From Pseudomonadota bacterium (GTDB taxonomy: Bacteria > Pseudomonadota > Gammaproteobacteria > Burkholderiales > Burkholderiaceae_C), in contig JAEZWW010000008.1 in NCBI GenBank assembly GCA_023442945.1, forward strand, positions 62,001 through 126,000: a stretch of DNA of 64,000 bases. The letters are read 5' to 3'. Below the pieces are notes generated by a model that did not search any database, was not told the origin of the DNA, and saw only the letters and a list, made by a program, of their open reading frames with translations. This document shows positions 42,401-50,398 of the stretch, one piece after another. Positions within the stretch are counted from its first letter, which is position 1, and every line of letters begins with the position of its first letter. A program made the translations under genes and the position numbers.

Positions 42401-42802
42401 ATGAGCCAGTTCAACGACCTGATCGCCGAAAAAGGCACCGGCACCGCCTTCGACCAGCTGACGCCGGTGAGCGGCGAGGCGCTCGCGCGCCTGCAGCGCG
42501 AAGCCCCGGGCGCCCCAGCCGGCTACGTCGACTTTCTGACGCACGTTGGCTTCGGGCCGATCGGCGACGACAGCTTCATGCTCTATGACGGCGTGCTGCC
42601 GCCCAGCGAGATGTACGGCCAGACGCCGCCCGGCCTGGAAGCGGTGCTGCTGTTCGGCGACGATTTTTCAGGCTACGCCAGCGGCTTTGACACCGCCAAC
42701 GGCTGGCGCATTGTCGAAGTCGACCCAACCAGCCACGAAGCCACCGAAGTGGCGCGCGACTTTGCCACCTTCATCCGGCTGAAGATTGCGGCGGCGGGGT
42801 GA
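42401..42802 (+). CDS. SMI1/KNR4 (SUKH) family immunity protein
   Basis: 133 residues, six bases after the toxin stop. The pattern is SUKH-like: an N-terminal helix (FNDLIAEKG), ALARLQREAPGAPAGYVDFLTHVGFG (the LP..Y.dFL..vGfG consensus), then SFMLYDGVLPPSEMYG, FGDDFSGYASGFD and WRIVEVDP. Members neutralise nuclease toxins encoded next to them. Cytoplasmic, acidic. The same strand and tiny gap imply co-transcription with the toxin, so the pair is most likely a toxin-immunity cassette. Confidence 0.85.
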   Translation: MSQFNDLIAEKGTGTAFDQLTPVSGEALARLQREAPGAPAGYVDFLTHVGFGPIGDDSFMLYDGVLPPSEMYGQTPPGLEAVLLFGDDFSGYASGFDTANGWRIVEVDPTSHEATEVARDFATFIRLKIAAAG

Positions 42803-42839
42803 ACGCACACGGGGTGCACGTGAGGCGGCGCCCCGCCAA

Positions 42840-42904
42840 AACTCCTGTATTGATAGCTGCCTGCGCTGGTGGCACTAGGGCCAGTGGCGTATTTGGCCCG
42901 AAAC
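42840..42904 (+). repeat. Dispersed repeat copy 14
   Basis: ACTCCTGTATTGATAGCTGC, CTGCGCTGGTGGCACTAGGG, CCAGTGGCG and a GGCCCGAAA tail. It follows the immunity gene, so the toxin cassette has a repeat on each side. Confidence 0.9.
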
Positions 42905-42983
42905 GGGACCAATCAAGGCCGGCAGCAGGCCGGCAGCAGTCCTGCAACCCTTTGTGCGCGGCCGGCGGCGCCACGCCGCGTCT

Positions 42984-44156
42984 TCAGATCACGTTGCGCT
43001 CCACCAGCGGTCGCCCTTCCAGCACCCGCGCCCAACCCAGCGGCGACAGGTCCAGCGTCTGGTAGCGGCCGGTGGTGATCAGCTCGGCCAGGCCGCGCCC
43101 CACGGCGGGCGACTGCTGCAACCCATGCCCTGAAAAACCGTTGGCAAAGAACAGGTTGCTGCAGGCCGGGTGCAGGCCCAGGATGGCGTTGTGGTCGAAG
43201 GTGCTCATCTCGTAGTACCCGGCCCAGGCGCGCTGCACGCGCAGCGCCTCGAACGCCGGAATGCGCGCGGCCAGCGTGGGCCAGACGAAGGCGTCGAACG
43301 CGTCCAGATCGGGCTGGTCCAGCGGCAGGTCGTCGCCATCATCCTGGGCGGCCGGCGCAAAGCCGGTGATGAAGCCCGCGCCTTCCGGCCGCAGCCAGAT
43401 GCCGGACGGGTCGATCAGCAGCGGACACCCCGGCAGCGGCGTGGGGCAGCTGACGCTGAACACGGTGCGGCGGCGCGCGACGACGGGCAGGTCGACCCCA
43501 GCCCAGGCGGCCACGTGGCGCGCCCAAGGCCCGGCCGCGTTGACGAACTTGTCGCCCGTCAGGCGCTCTCCATTCGATAGCTGGCCGCGCAGGATGGTGT
43601 AGGGCCCGCCGTCGGTTCGGCCTTCAAAACCCAGCAGCTCGGCGTGCACGTAGCGTGCGCCCTGCGCCCGTGCCTGCGCGCGCCAGGCCTGCAGCAGGCT
43701 GTAGCCGTCGAACCAGCCTTCACCGCTCAGCCCCAGCGACGCCAGCGCCAGGTCGTCCGTATGCAACCAGCCCAAGCGCCGGCCCAAGGCAGCGGGCTGG
43801 AGCAGCGCCACGTCCACGCCGTGCGCGCGCTGCACCGCGTGGTTGGCGCGCAGCGCCGCCTCGCCCGCCGGCGTGGCCAGGTACAGGTAACCGCCTTCGT
43901 GCAAGCCCACCTGCGGCAGCGCGCGCAGCGCGTCCACGCCATAGCGCGACAGGGCGATGTTGATGGGCGAAGAAAACTGCTGCCGGATCGACGATGCCGA
44001 CAGCGCCGACGAGGCCTGCCCGTAGCTCGGGTCGCGCTCCACCACCGTCACGTGGCACGGGTGGTTGGCCTGGCGTTCGGGCTGGGTCAGGTAAGCGGCG
44101 ATGGCACTGCCAATGGCGCCGCCGCCGATGATGACGATGTGGGGTGAGGCGGCCAT
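42984..44156 (-). CDS. FAD-dependent oxidoreductase (DadA/sarcosine oxidase-like)
   Basis: 390 residues from ATG 44156 (MAASPHIVIIGGGAIGSAIA). Rossmann dinucleotide motif GGGAIGSA, SALSASSIRQQFSSP substrate-domain start, VNAAGPWARHVA and a C-terminal GFSGHGLQQSPAVG that binds FAD. This is the DAO fold of amine or D-amino acid oxidising enzymes; the substrate is not clear. An in-frame copy of the dispersed repeat lies inside (43571-43632), coding about residues 175-195. It is in the insertion between hisC and hisD. Confidence 0.88.
   Translation of the reverse strand: MAASPHIVIIGGGAIGSAIAAYLTQPERQANHPCHVTVVERDPSYGQASSALSASSIRQQFSSPINIALSRYGVDALRALPQVGLHEGGYLYLATPAGEAALRANHAVQRAHGVDVALLQPAALGRRLGWLHTDDLALASLGLSGEGWFDGYSLLQAWRAQARAQGARYVHAELLGFEGRTDGGPYTILRGQLSNGERLTGDKFVNAAGPWARHVAAWAGVDLPVVARRRTVFSVSCPTPLPGCPLLIDPSGIWLRPEGAGFITGFAPAAQDDGDDLPLDQPDLDAFDAFVWPTLAARIPAFEALRVQRAWAGYYEMSTFDHNAILGLHPACSNLFFANGFSGHGLQQSPAVGRGLAELITTGRYQTLDLSPLGWARVLEGRPLVERNVI
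43571..43632 (+). repeat. Dispersed repeat copy 15, inside a coding gene
   Basis: CATTCGATAGCTGGCCGCGC, AGGATGGTGTAGGGCC, and the tail GGCCTTCAAAACCC. Core and tail both match copy 10 (33501). It lies within the FAD oxidoreductase gene on the opposite strand and is read through in frame as GRTDGGPYTILRGQLSNGE. Confidence 0.75.
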
Positions 44157-44208
44157 GTCGACCCTGGAATGGACCCGCAGCCATCGTAGCGGGCCAAGTC
44201 GGCGCTGG

Positions 44209-44739
44209 CTACCGCGGGCCGACCGCTTCGTCGCGCCGCACCAGCGCACGCACGTCCGGGCGGCGCAAATACCACAGCGTTGCCCCCGCGGGCAAGGCCA
44301 GCAGCAGCAAGGCCAGCGCCATCAGCGCGATCTCCAACCGTTCGGCCACCTCGCCCAGATCAGGCCGGTCCTGTGGCAGTTCGGGAAAGGCTGTCCAGGC
44401 CAGCCACCAGAACATGCCCACGGCGGCAACGTACAGCAGACCCAACCCGCTCAACCCCTCCAGTGCCGCCCGTGCCGATGCCCGCAGGCGCAGCAGACCC
44501 ACGCCCGCCCAGACCAAGACCGCCGCCAGCACCGCCTGCAGCAGGGCCACCAGCCTGGCGTAGCGGAAGAGCCCGTACAGCAGCCGCACCTGCCAAGGCG
44601 CATCCGCCGGATCGGGTGGCGCGGGCATGGACCATGCGAGCACAAACACCGCCAAGCTGCCCAACAGCGTCCAGACGCCGCCCAGAATGGCCAGCCAGGC
44701 GACGATGCGGATGCCCAGGGGGATGGAAGGTGGGGTCAA
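44209..44739 (-). CDS. Predicted four-helix membrane protein, unknown
   Basis: 176 residues starting at TTG 44739 (MTPPSIPLGIRIVAWL). Four hydrophobic segments (VAWLAILGGVWTLLGSLAVFVLAW, LVALLQAVLAAVLVWAGVGLL, LLYVAAVGMFWWLAW, IALMALALLLLALPAGATLW), and an Arg-rich C-terminus (WYLRRPDVRALVRRDEAVG). I recognise no family. Inserted between hisD and the FAD enzyme, same strand. The long open frame and membrane pattern support a real gene; the start is uncertain. Confidence 0.65.
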   Translation of the reverse strand: MTPPSIPLGIRIVAWLAILGGVWTLLGSLAVFVLAWSMPAPPDPADAPWQVRLLYGLFRYARLVALLQAVLAAVLVWAGVGLLRLRASARAALEGLSGLGLLYVAAVGMFWWLAWTAFPELPQDRPDLGEVAERLEIALMALALLLLALPAGATLWYLRRPDVRALVRRDEAVGPR

Positions 44740-44769
44740 GTCGGTGTCCAGGTGCAGCCAGCACCAGCC

Positions 44770-46137
44770 TCAGCGCTTCAACCGCATCTCCGCCGCCCCG
44801 GCGTGCGCCTGCAGACCTTCGCCGTGGGCGAGGGCGCTGGCGATGCGGCCGAGTTGCTGGGCGCCCTGTTCACTGACCTCGATCAGGCTGGTGCGCTTCT
44901 GGAAGTCGTACACCGACAACGGGCCGGAAAAGCGCGCGGTGCCGCTGGTGGGCAGCACGTGGTTGGGGCCGGCGCAGTAGTCGCCCAGGCTTTCGCTGGT
45001 GAAGGCGCCCAGGAAGATGGCGCCGGCGTGTTTGAGCAGCGGCTCCCAGCGGTGCGGGTCGCTGCTGCTGACTTCCAGGTGCTCGGGCGCGATGCGGTTG
45101 CTGATGGCGCAGGCCTCTTCCATGCTGCGCGTGTGGATCAGTGCGCCGCGGCCGTTCAGGCTCTTGGCGATGATCTCGGCGCGTGGCAGCGTGGGCAGCA
45201 GGCGGTCGATCTCACGCTGCACGGCGTCGATGTAGGCCGCGTCGGGGCACAGCAGAATGGACTGCGCCAGCTCGTCGTGCTCGGCCTGGCTGAACAAGTC
45301 CATGGCGACCCAGTCGGGGCGCGTGCTGCCGTCGGCCAGCACCAGAATTTCGCTCGGCCCGGCGATCATGTCGATGCCGACGGTGCCGAAGACGCGCTTC
45401 TTGGCGCTGGCAACGTAGGCGTTGCCGGGGCCGGTGATCTTGTCGACCTTGGGCACTGTCGCGGTGCCGTACGCCAGCGCCGCCACGGCCTGCGCACCGC
45501 CGATGGTGAAGGCGCGTGTGACGCCCGCGACATGGGCGGCGGCCAGCACCAGCTCGTTGCGTTCGCCTTGGGTCGCCGTGCTTTCACCCGTTCCGCCTGT
45601 GGCCACGCTGCCGCGGACGGGCGTGGGCACGACCATGATGATCTCCTGTACGCCGGCCACGTGCGCAGGGATGGCGTTCATCAGCAGGCTGGACGGGTAG
45701 GCGGCCTTGCCGCCCGGCACGTAAATGCCCACGCGGTCCAGCGGCGTGACCTTCTGGCCCAGCAGCGTGCCGTCTTCGTCGCGGTAAGTGGCGGTTTCAC
45801 CGCCCTGTGTCTTTTGCCATTCGTGGTAGCGGCGGATGCGCGCTGCGGCCTGCGTCAGCGCGTCGCGCTGTTCGGCGGGCAAACCGTCAAATGCCGCCTT
45901 CAATTCGGCCGCGTTCAACTCGAGCGCCGCCAGCGAATCCGCCTGCAGCCCGTCGAAGCGCGCGGTGTACTCCAGCACCGCTGCGTCGTCCCGCGCACGC
46001 ACGTCCGCCAGGATGTCGCGCACGCGCTCTTCAATGGCGTCGTCCTGCTCCGCGCTCCAATGCAGACGCTCGGCAAAGCGGGCGTCAAAGTCGGGCTGCG
46101 TGGTGGCAAGGCGCAAAGGCGCGGCGGACAAGGTCAT
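44770..46137 (-). CDS. hisD: Histidinol dehydrogenase
   Basis: Last two oxidations of histidine synthesis, NAD and zinc dependent. 455 residues from ATG 46137 (MTLSAAPLRLATTQPDFD). VGIYVPGGKAAYPSSLLMNAI, DKITGPGNAYVASAKK, DMIAGPSEILVLAD, FSQAEHDELAQS (zinc ligands) and APEHLEV with the closing GDYCAGPNHVLPT are all seen. There are no other his genes within 4 kb downstream because of the insertion. Confidence 0.97.
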   Translation of the reverse strand: MTLSAAPLRLATTQPDFDARFAERLHWSAEQDDAIEERVRDILADVRARDDAAVLEYTARFDGLQADSLAALELNAAELKAAFDGLPAEQRDALTQAAARIRRYHEWQKTQGGETATYRDEDGTLLGQKVTPLDRVGIYVPGGKAAYPSSLLMNAIPAHVAGVQEIIMVVPTPVRGSVATGGTGESTATQGERNELVLAAAHVAGVTRAFTIGGAQAVAALAYGTATVPKVDKITGPGNAYVASAKKRVFGTVGIDMIAGPSEILVLADGSTRPDWVAMDLFSQAEHDELAQSILLCPDAAYIDAVQREIDRLLPTLPRAEIIAKSLNGRGALIHTRSMEEACAISNRIAPEHLEVSSSDPHRWEPLLKHAGAIFLGAFTSESLGDYCAGPNHVLPTSGTARFSGPLSVYDFQKRTSLIEVSEQGAQQLGRIASALAHGEGLQAHAGAAEMRLKR

Positions 46138-46290
46138 GGTGGGCGATGCGGGCGGCGCGGCAGGCCGGCTTAGGGGTCGGTACGAATCTTGCCAATTGTC
46201 GCATCTGCGCCCGCGCACGCCGGCCATGGCGAGGGACACCGCCCTAAGGGCCGCATCGCCACGTAACGATCAACTGTCACACTTGCCCAC

Positions 46291-46839
46291 ATGCAAGACC
46301 GCGACATCTTCTGGGTCTCCCCTCAACCGTCTGCGCTGCCGTTTTTCGTGGAGCGCCTGGACGCCATCCCCGCGCCCGTGCGCTCGCTCGTCCACTGCGG
46401 CGAAGAGTCCGAGGCTTGGCGCTACCGACTCGACTGGGAGCGGCTGGCCAACGGCGACCGCCAGTGCCTTGAAGGCGGGGAATATCTGCCTGCACTGTGC
46501 CTGGTCTGGTTGGACCGAGCCGCCGCGCTGCTGCGCTGGTGCGCTCAAAACAGATCGCCCGCCGCCTTGTTGGATGTGCCTTCGCGCCGCTTGCTTCAGC
46601 TGTCCATCACCGACCTGCTCCACGCCATGGGGAGCGGCGCCTGGTTCGCGGAGGGACAGGTAGCGTTGGTGTGGGGCTTTGCGCACGACATATTGATGCA
46701 GCCACGCAGCGTGCGCTGGCCCCTGCGCTGCCGTGGCGCCGTTTTCCCCTGCGGTGATGGGCTCGACACCGGGTGCTGGGCACCCGCCGCCGACCTGGCA
46801 AGCATCGGGCTGCGCCCGAATGGCGAGCCGACCGCCTGA
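46291..46839 (+). CDS. Orphan protein of unknown function
   Basis: 182 residues from ATG 46291 (MQDRDIFWVSPQPSALPFF). Trp- and Cys-rich, no signal peptide or membrane segment. I do not recognise a family. The frame is open over its whole length and has strong codon position bias like its neighbours. Transcribed away from hisD, upstream of the BamE-like lipoprotein gene, in the insertion between hisD and hisG. Real gene likely, function unknown. Confidence 0.6.
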   Translation: MQDRDIFWVSPQPSALPFFVERLDAIPAPVRSLVHCGEESEAWRYRLDWERLANGDRQCLEGGEYLPALCLVWLDRAAALLRWCAQNRSPAALLDVPSRRLLQLSITDLLHAMGSGAWFAEGQVALVWGFAHDILMQPRSVRWPLRCRGAVFPCGDGLDTGCWAPAADLASIGLRPNGEPTA

Positions 46840-46932
46840 CCCGCGGAAAATGCGCTCCGCACATCTGCGGCGTCACTGCCCACCGGCCCCTCGCTACACT
46901 CGCCGATCCAACTACGACGAGGGACACTTTCC

Positions 46933-47466
46933 ATGCATCACATCACCCGCCTGACCGCCCTGTTCGCCACCGCCGCCATGCTGGCCGCCTGTGGCACCAC
47001 GGGCAGCAACAACAGCCCCGCACCGGCGTCTGCGCCGACCGCCGGCACGCCCGTCCCGGCGCCTGCCCAGGGCCGCAGCGCCAAGTCGGGCGTGCGCCCG
47101 GGCATGGACGCGCAGGGCAATGTGATCGATTCGAAGCTGATCGAATCGGGCAGTGGCCGCGAAGTGACGGGTCTGAACGGCCAGGCCGGTGAAATCGTCG
47201 GCAACCCGGCGCCCAAGAGCAAGTTCACGCGCCTGCAGATCGGCATGCCGATGCGCCAGGTGACGGACCTGATTGGTCAGCCGACCGACCAGGGCGCCTA
47301 CGTCACGGGCAAGGCCTGGATCCCGTTTTACTTTGGCAACGACCGCTACCGCCACGAGTTCGTGTACGAAAAGACCGGCCGCCTGGTCTTTGCCGGCAGC
47401 GGTGCCGACGGCAGCTCGCCACTGATCTGGATCATCCACAACCGCAACGAGCCGCGCTACCGCTGA
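46933..47466 (+). CDS. BamE/SmpA-like outer membrane lipoprotein
   Basis: 177 residues. Signal peptide and lipobox AMLAACGTT (lipidated Cys at 20), a Pro/Ala-rich linker, then a BamE/SmpA-like domain with KFTRLQIGMPMRQVTDLIGQ and YFGNDRYRHEFVYEKTGRL. This is the small alpha-beta fold that in BamE binds BamD. The core bamE gene is usually located elsewhere, so this is probably a paralogue. Function inferred from the fold pattern only. Confidence 0.78.
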   Translation: MHHITRLTALFATAAMLAACGTTGSNNSPAPASAPTAGTPVPAPAQGRSAKSGVRPGMDAQGNVIDSKLIESGSGREVTGLNGQAGEIVGNPAPKSKFTRLQIGMPMRQVTDLIGQPTDQGAYVTGKAWIPFYFGNDRYRHEFVYEKTGRLVFAGSGADGSSPLIWIIHNRNEPRYR

Positions 47467-47511
47467 TCGGGAAGCGCCCAGCGCGCAGACCGTGCGCGGC
47501 CCTTAAGGCAT

Positions 47512-47575
47512 CTTTGGATGAATTCGGCCCTCGGCCCTACAGTCACCTGCGCGGACAGCTATCGTTTTAGAAGCA
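47512..47575 (-). repeat. Dispersed repeat copy 16
   Basis: On the minus strand: ACGATAGCTGTCCGCGCAGG, TGACTGTAGGGCCGAGGGCC and a GAATTCATCC tail. Lies between the lipoprotein and hisG ends. Confidence 0.8.
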
Positions 47576-47722
47576 GACGTTCTCCGAGCTGGGCGGCGTA
47601 CCGTTTCATCCGCCGCCACGTGCAGCGAGCCCAACGGGCTGAATGCCGGCTTGGTCTCCCTTGGGAGCTTGGCGCCGCCCGTCGGATCGCCTCAGCGCGC
47701 CACGGCACCCGCGCGCGGCCGA

Positions 47723-48364
47723 TCAGGCCGCAACCGTCGCTTGCGCAAACGCGTCGATGATGCGGCGCAGCGCCGCCGTCTTGAGCTTCAGCGCCGCCTG
47801 GTTGACCACCAGGTGGGAGCTGATGTCCAGGATGTGCTCCACCTCGACCAGGTTGTTGGCCTTGAGCGTCTTGCCGGTGCTGACCAGGTCGACGATGGCG
47901 TCGGCCATGCCGGTCAGCGGCGCCAGCTCCATGCTGCCGTACAGCTTGATCAGGTCCACGTGCACGCCTTTTTCGGCAAAGAACTGGCGCGCGATGTGGG
48001 TGTACTTGGTCGCCACGGTGATGCGGCTGCCCTGGCGCACGGCGCGCGCGTAGTCAAAGCCGACGGGCGCGGCCACGGCCACGTGGCACTTGGCGATCTG
48101 CAGGTCCAGCGGCTGGTACAGGCCCGCGCCGCCGTGTTCCAGCAGCACGTCCTTGCCCGTCACACCGATGTCGGCGCCGCCGTATTCGACATAGGTCGGC
48201 ACGTCGGTGGCGCGCACCAGCACCACGCGCACGTCGGCCTGGTTGGTCGGCAGGATCAGCTTGCGGGACTTTTCCGGGTCTTCCAGCACCTCGATCCCGG
48301 CCGCGGCCAGCAGCGGCAGGGTCTCGTCGAAGATGCGACCTTTGGACAGGGCAAGGGTAATCAA
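47723..48364 (-). CDS. hisG: ATP phosphoribosyltransferase, short form
   Basis: First, feedback-controlled step of histidine synthesis. 213 residues: the short form lacking the C-terminal ACT-like regulatory domain, so it should need HisZ, which is not in this window. MITLALSKGRIFDETLPLL, EYGGADIGVTGKDVLLEHG and ELAPLTGMADAIVDLVSTG are diagnostic. It is the first of the his genes, downstream of murA and a small DUF2695 gene. Confidence 0.97.
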   Translation of the reverse strand: MITLALSKGRIFDETLPLLAAAGIEVLEDPEKSRKLILPTNQADVRVVLVRATDVPTYVEYGGADIGVTGKDVLLEHGGAGLYQPLDLQIAKCHVAVAAPVGFDYARAVRQGSRITVATKYTHIARQFFAEKGVHVDLIKLYGSMELAPLTGMADAIVDLVSTGKTLKANNLVEVEHILDISSHLVVNQAALKLKTAALRRIIDAFAQATVAA

Positions 48365-48401
48365 GCCGGTTCTCCTGGCACGCGAGCAGAAATTGGCATT
48401 T

Positions 48402-48731
48402 TCATGGCTCAGCAGCCCATTGGTTGCGGAGCGTTTCGTCGCCCCAGAATTCGGTGACGTTGGCCAGCACTTCGCAGTCGCAAAAGCCGCCGTACTGTTG
48501 CAACCAGGCGGTGACGCGTTGAACGTCCAGATCGCGCTCGGTCAGGAAGCGCCCGGTCAGGCGCACCGAATGGTCGCAGCCTTCTTGCTGAAACGTGTGG
48601 TCAAGGTGATCAAACAAGGCACGCAGATCGTTCAGCGGCAGCGGCATCGCGGCCAGGGCTGCAGCGTACTTCGCATCCGCCGCGCCTTTAACCAGGGCCG
48701 CGCGCCGTGCTTTCTCGGCTTTGGAAGTCAT
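48402..48731 (-). CDS. DUF2695 family protein
   Basis: 109 residues. EKARRAALVKG, LFDHLDHTFQQEGCDHSVRLT and GGFCDCEVLANV (Cys-rich ending) match the DUF2695 pattern as I recall it. Cytoplasmic; the conserved Cys and His residues may bind a metal. No function is known. It is 16 bases after murA and 37 before hisG, so likely co-transcribed with both. The location between murA and hisG is unusual in my memory of the locus. Confidence 0.75.
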   Translation of the reverse strand: MTSKAEKARRAALVKGAADAKYAAALAAMPLPLNDLRALFDHLDHTFQQEGCDHSVRLTGRFLTERDLDVQRVTAWLQQYGGFCDCEVLANVTEFWGDETLRNQWAAEP

Positions 48732-48747
48732 GGTTGCGGCGTCGGTC

Positions 48748-50052
48748 TCAGCTCACGCGTTCGATATCGGCGCCAATGCCACGCAGCTTCTCTTCCATCT
48801 GGTCGTAGCCGCGGTCCAGGTGGTAGATGCGGTCGACCAGGGTTTCGCCTTCGGCCACCAGCCCGGCGATGACCAGGCTGGCAGAGGCGCGCAGGTCGGT
48901 CGCCATGACGGTGGCGCCGGTCAGGTGGGCGCCGCCGTCGATCATGGCGTTGCGGCCGTCAATGTGGATCTGGGCGCCCAGGCGCACCAGCTCGTTGACG
49001 TGCATGTAGCGGTTTTCAAAGATCGTCTCGGTCACCAGGCTGGCGCCGCCAGCCACGCAGTTGAGCGCCATGAATTGCGCCTGCATGTCGGTCGGGAAGC
49101 CCGGGTATTCGATGGTGCGAAAACCCTGCGCCTTGAGCGCAGCCGCGCCCGGGCTGCGCACGTGGATGGCGTGCGCCTTGGGGCCGCCCTCGCAGTCGGG
49201 GCCGCCGACGGCCGTCACTTCCACGCCGGCGTCACGCAGCTTTTCAACCACCGCGTCCAGGTGGTGGGCGCAAGCATGTTGCAGCGTGGCTTCACCGCCG
49301 GTGGCGGCGACGGCGCACAGGAAGGTGCCGGCTTCGATGCGGTCGGCCACCACTTCGTGGGTGCAGCCGTGCAGGCGCTCCACGCCCTGAATGCGGATGC
49401 GGCCGCTGCCGTGGCCTTCGATCTGCGCGCCCATCTTGATCAGCATTTCGGCCAGGTCCGTGATCTCGGGCTCTTGCGCGGCGTTTTCGAGCACCGTTTC
49501 GCCCTCGGCCAGCGCGGCGGCCATGAGGAAGTTTTCAGTCCCCGTCACGGTGACCATGTCGGTGGTGATGCGTGCGCCCTTCAGCCGCTTCTGGCCGGTG
49601 GGCAGGCTGGCAACCATGTAGCCGTGTTCGACCACGATGTCGGCGCCCATGGCCTGCAGGCCTTTGATGTGCTGGTCCACCGGGCGCGAGCCGATGGCGC
49701 AGCCGCCGGGCAGCGACACGCGCGCGCGGCCAAAGCGCGCCAGCAGCGGGCCGAGCGCCAGCACGGACGCGCGCATGGTCTTGACCAGCTCGTACGGCGC
49801 CTCGGGCGTGATCGGGTCGGCGGCGTGAAAGCTCATGCCGCCGCGCTCGCCATGCGTCTCGGTCTTGACGCCCATGTTGTCGAGCAGCTTGCGCATGGTG
49901 CGCACGTCGTGCAGGCGCGGCACGTTGACGAGCGTGACCGGCTCGTCGGTGAGCAGGGTGGCGCACATCTCGGGCAGGGCGGCGTTCTTGGCGCCAGAGA
50001 TGATGACTTCACCGTTCAGGGGGCGGCCGCCGCGAATCAGGAGCTTGTCCAT
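48748..50052 (-). CDS. murA: UDP-N-acetylglucosamine 1-carboxyvinyltransferase
   Basis: First committed step of peptidoglycan synthesis, transferring enolpyruvate from PEP to UDP-GlcNAc; target of fosfomycin. 434 residues: MDKLLIRGGRPLNGEVIISGAKNAALP start, the catalytic Cys in LPGGCAIGSRPVD, and EYPGFPTDMQAQFMAL near 320. The EPSP-synthase fold length is normal. Retained in the ibaG-murA-hisG order. Confidence 0.98.
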   Translation of the reverse strand: MDKLLIRGGRPLNGEVIISGAKNAALPEMCATLLTDEPVTLVNVPRLHDVRTMRKLLDNMGVKTETHGERGGMSFHAADPITPEAPYELVKTMRASVLALGPLLARFGRARVSLPGGCAIGSRPVDQHIKGLQAMGADIVVEHGYMVASLPTGQKRLKGARITTDMVTVTGTENFLMAAALAEGETVLENAAQEPEITDLAEMLIKMGAQIEGHGSGRIRIQGVERLHGCTHEVVADRIEAGTFLCAVAATGGEATLQHACAHHLDAVVEKLRDAGVEVTAVGGPDCEGGPKAHAIHVRSPGAAALKAQGFRTIEYPGFPTDMQAQFMALNCVAGGASLVTETIFENRYMHVNELVRLGAQIHIDGRNAMIDGGAHLTGATVMATDLRASASLVIAGLVAEGETLVDRIYHLDRGYDQMEEKLRGIGADIERVS

Positions 50053-50067
50053 AGAACTTGTGGAATC

Positions 50068-50136
50068 TGAATAAAACCAGGCTGCGGCCCCAGAGGAATC
50101 TGCGCAGCCAGCTACTGTATCTATAGCAAATAATAC
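50068..50136 (-). repeat. Dispersed repeat copy 17
   Basis: On the minus strand: ACAGTAGCTGGCTGCGCAG, CTCTGGGGCCGCAGCCTGG and a TTTTATTCAGA tail. Fills the gap from the ibaG stop to just before murA. Confidence 0.8.
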
Positions 50137-50376
50137 TCAGGCTCGCGCTGCCCACTCGGCGGGCGTGAAGGTCTTCATCGACAGGGCGTGCACTTCGTCG
50201 GTCTTCATGCGCTCGCCCAGCGTGGCGTACACGCGCTGGTGGCGCGCGATCGGGCGCTTGCCTTCGAATTCAGGCGAGACGATGGTGGCGAACCAGTGGC
50301 GGCCGTCGCCTTCGAGCTCGATGTGCTCGCACGCCAGGCCGTCGGCGATCAGTTGTTTGAGTTGGTCTGCGGTCAT
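50137..50376 (-). CDS. ibaG: BolA-family protein IbaG
   Basis: 79 residues: MTADQLKQLIADGLACEHIELEG, FEGKRPIARHQRVYATLGERM and VHALSMKTFTPAEW. Likely [2Fe-2S] or acid-stress adaptor partner of monothiol glutaredoxin. The mla-ibaG-murA linkage of E. coli holds here, with an ABC exporter placed in between. Confidence 0.93.
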   Translation of the reverse strand: MTADQLKQLIADGLACEHIELEGDGRHWFATIVSPEFEGKRPIARHQRVYATLGERMKTDEVHALSMKTFTPAEWAARA

Positions 50377-50398
50377 GGGAGTACCTGTGGCGGCGCGC

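Noticed and set aside
40738..44739. his-locus insertion considered as a prophage or integrative element
   Set aside because: No integrase, phage structural gene, tRNA target or direct repeat ends were found; only the toxin pair, an oxidoreductase and a membrane protein are present.
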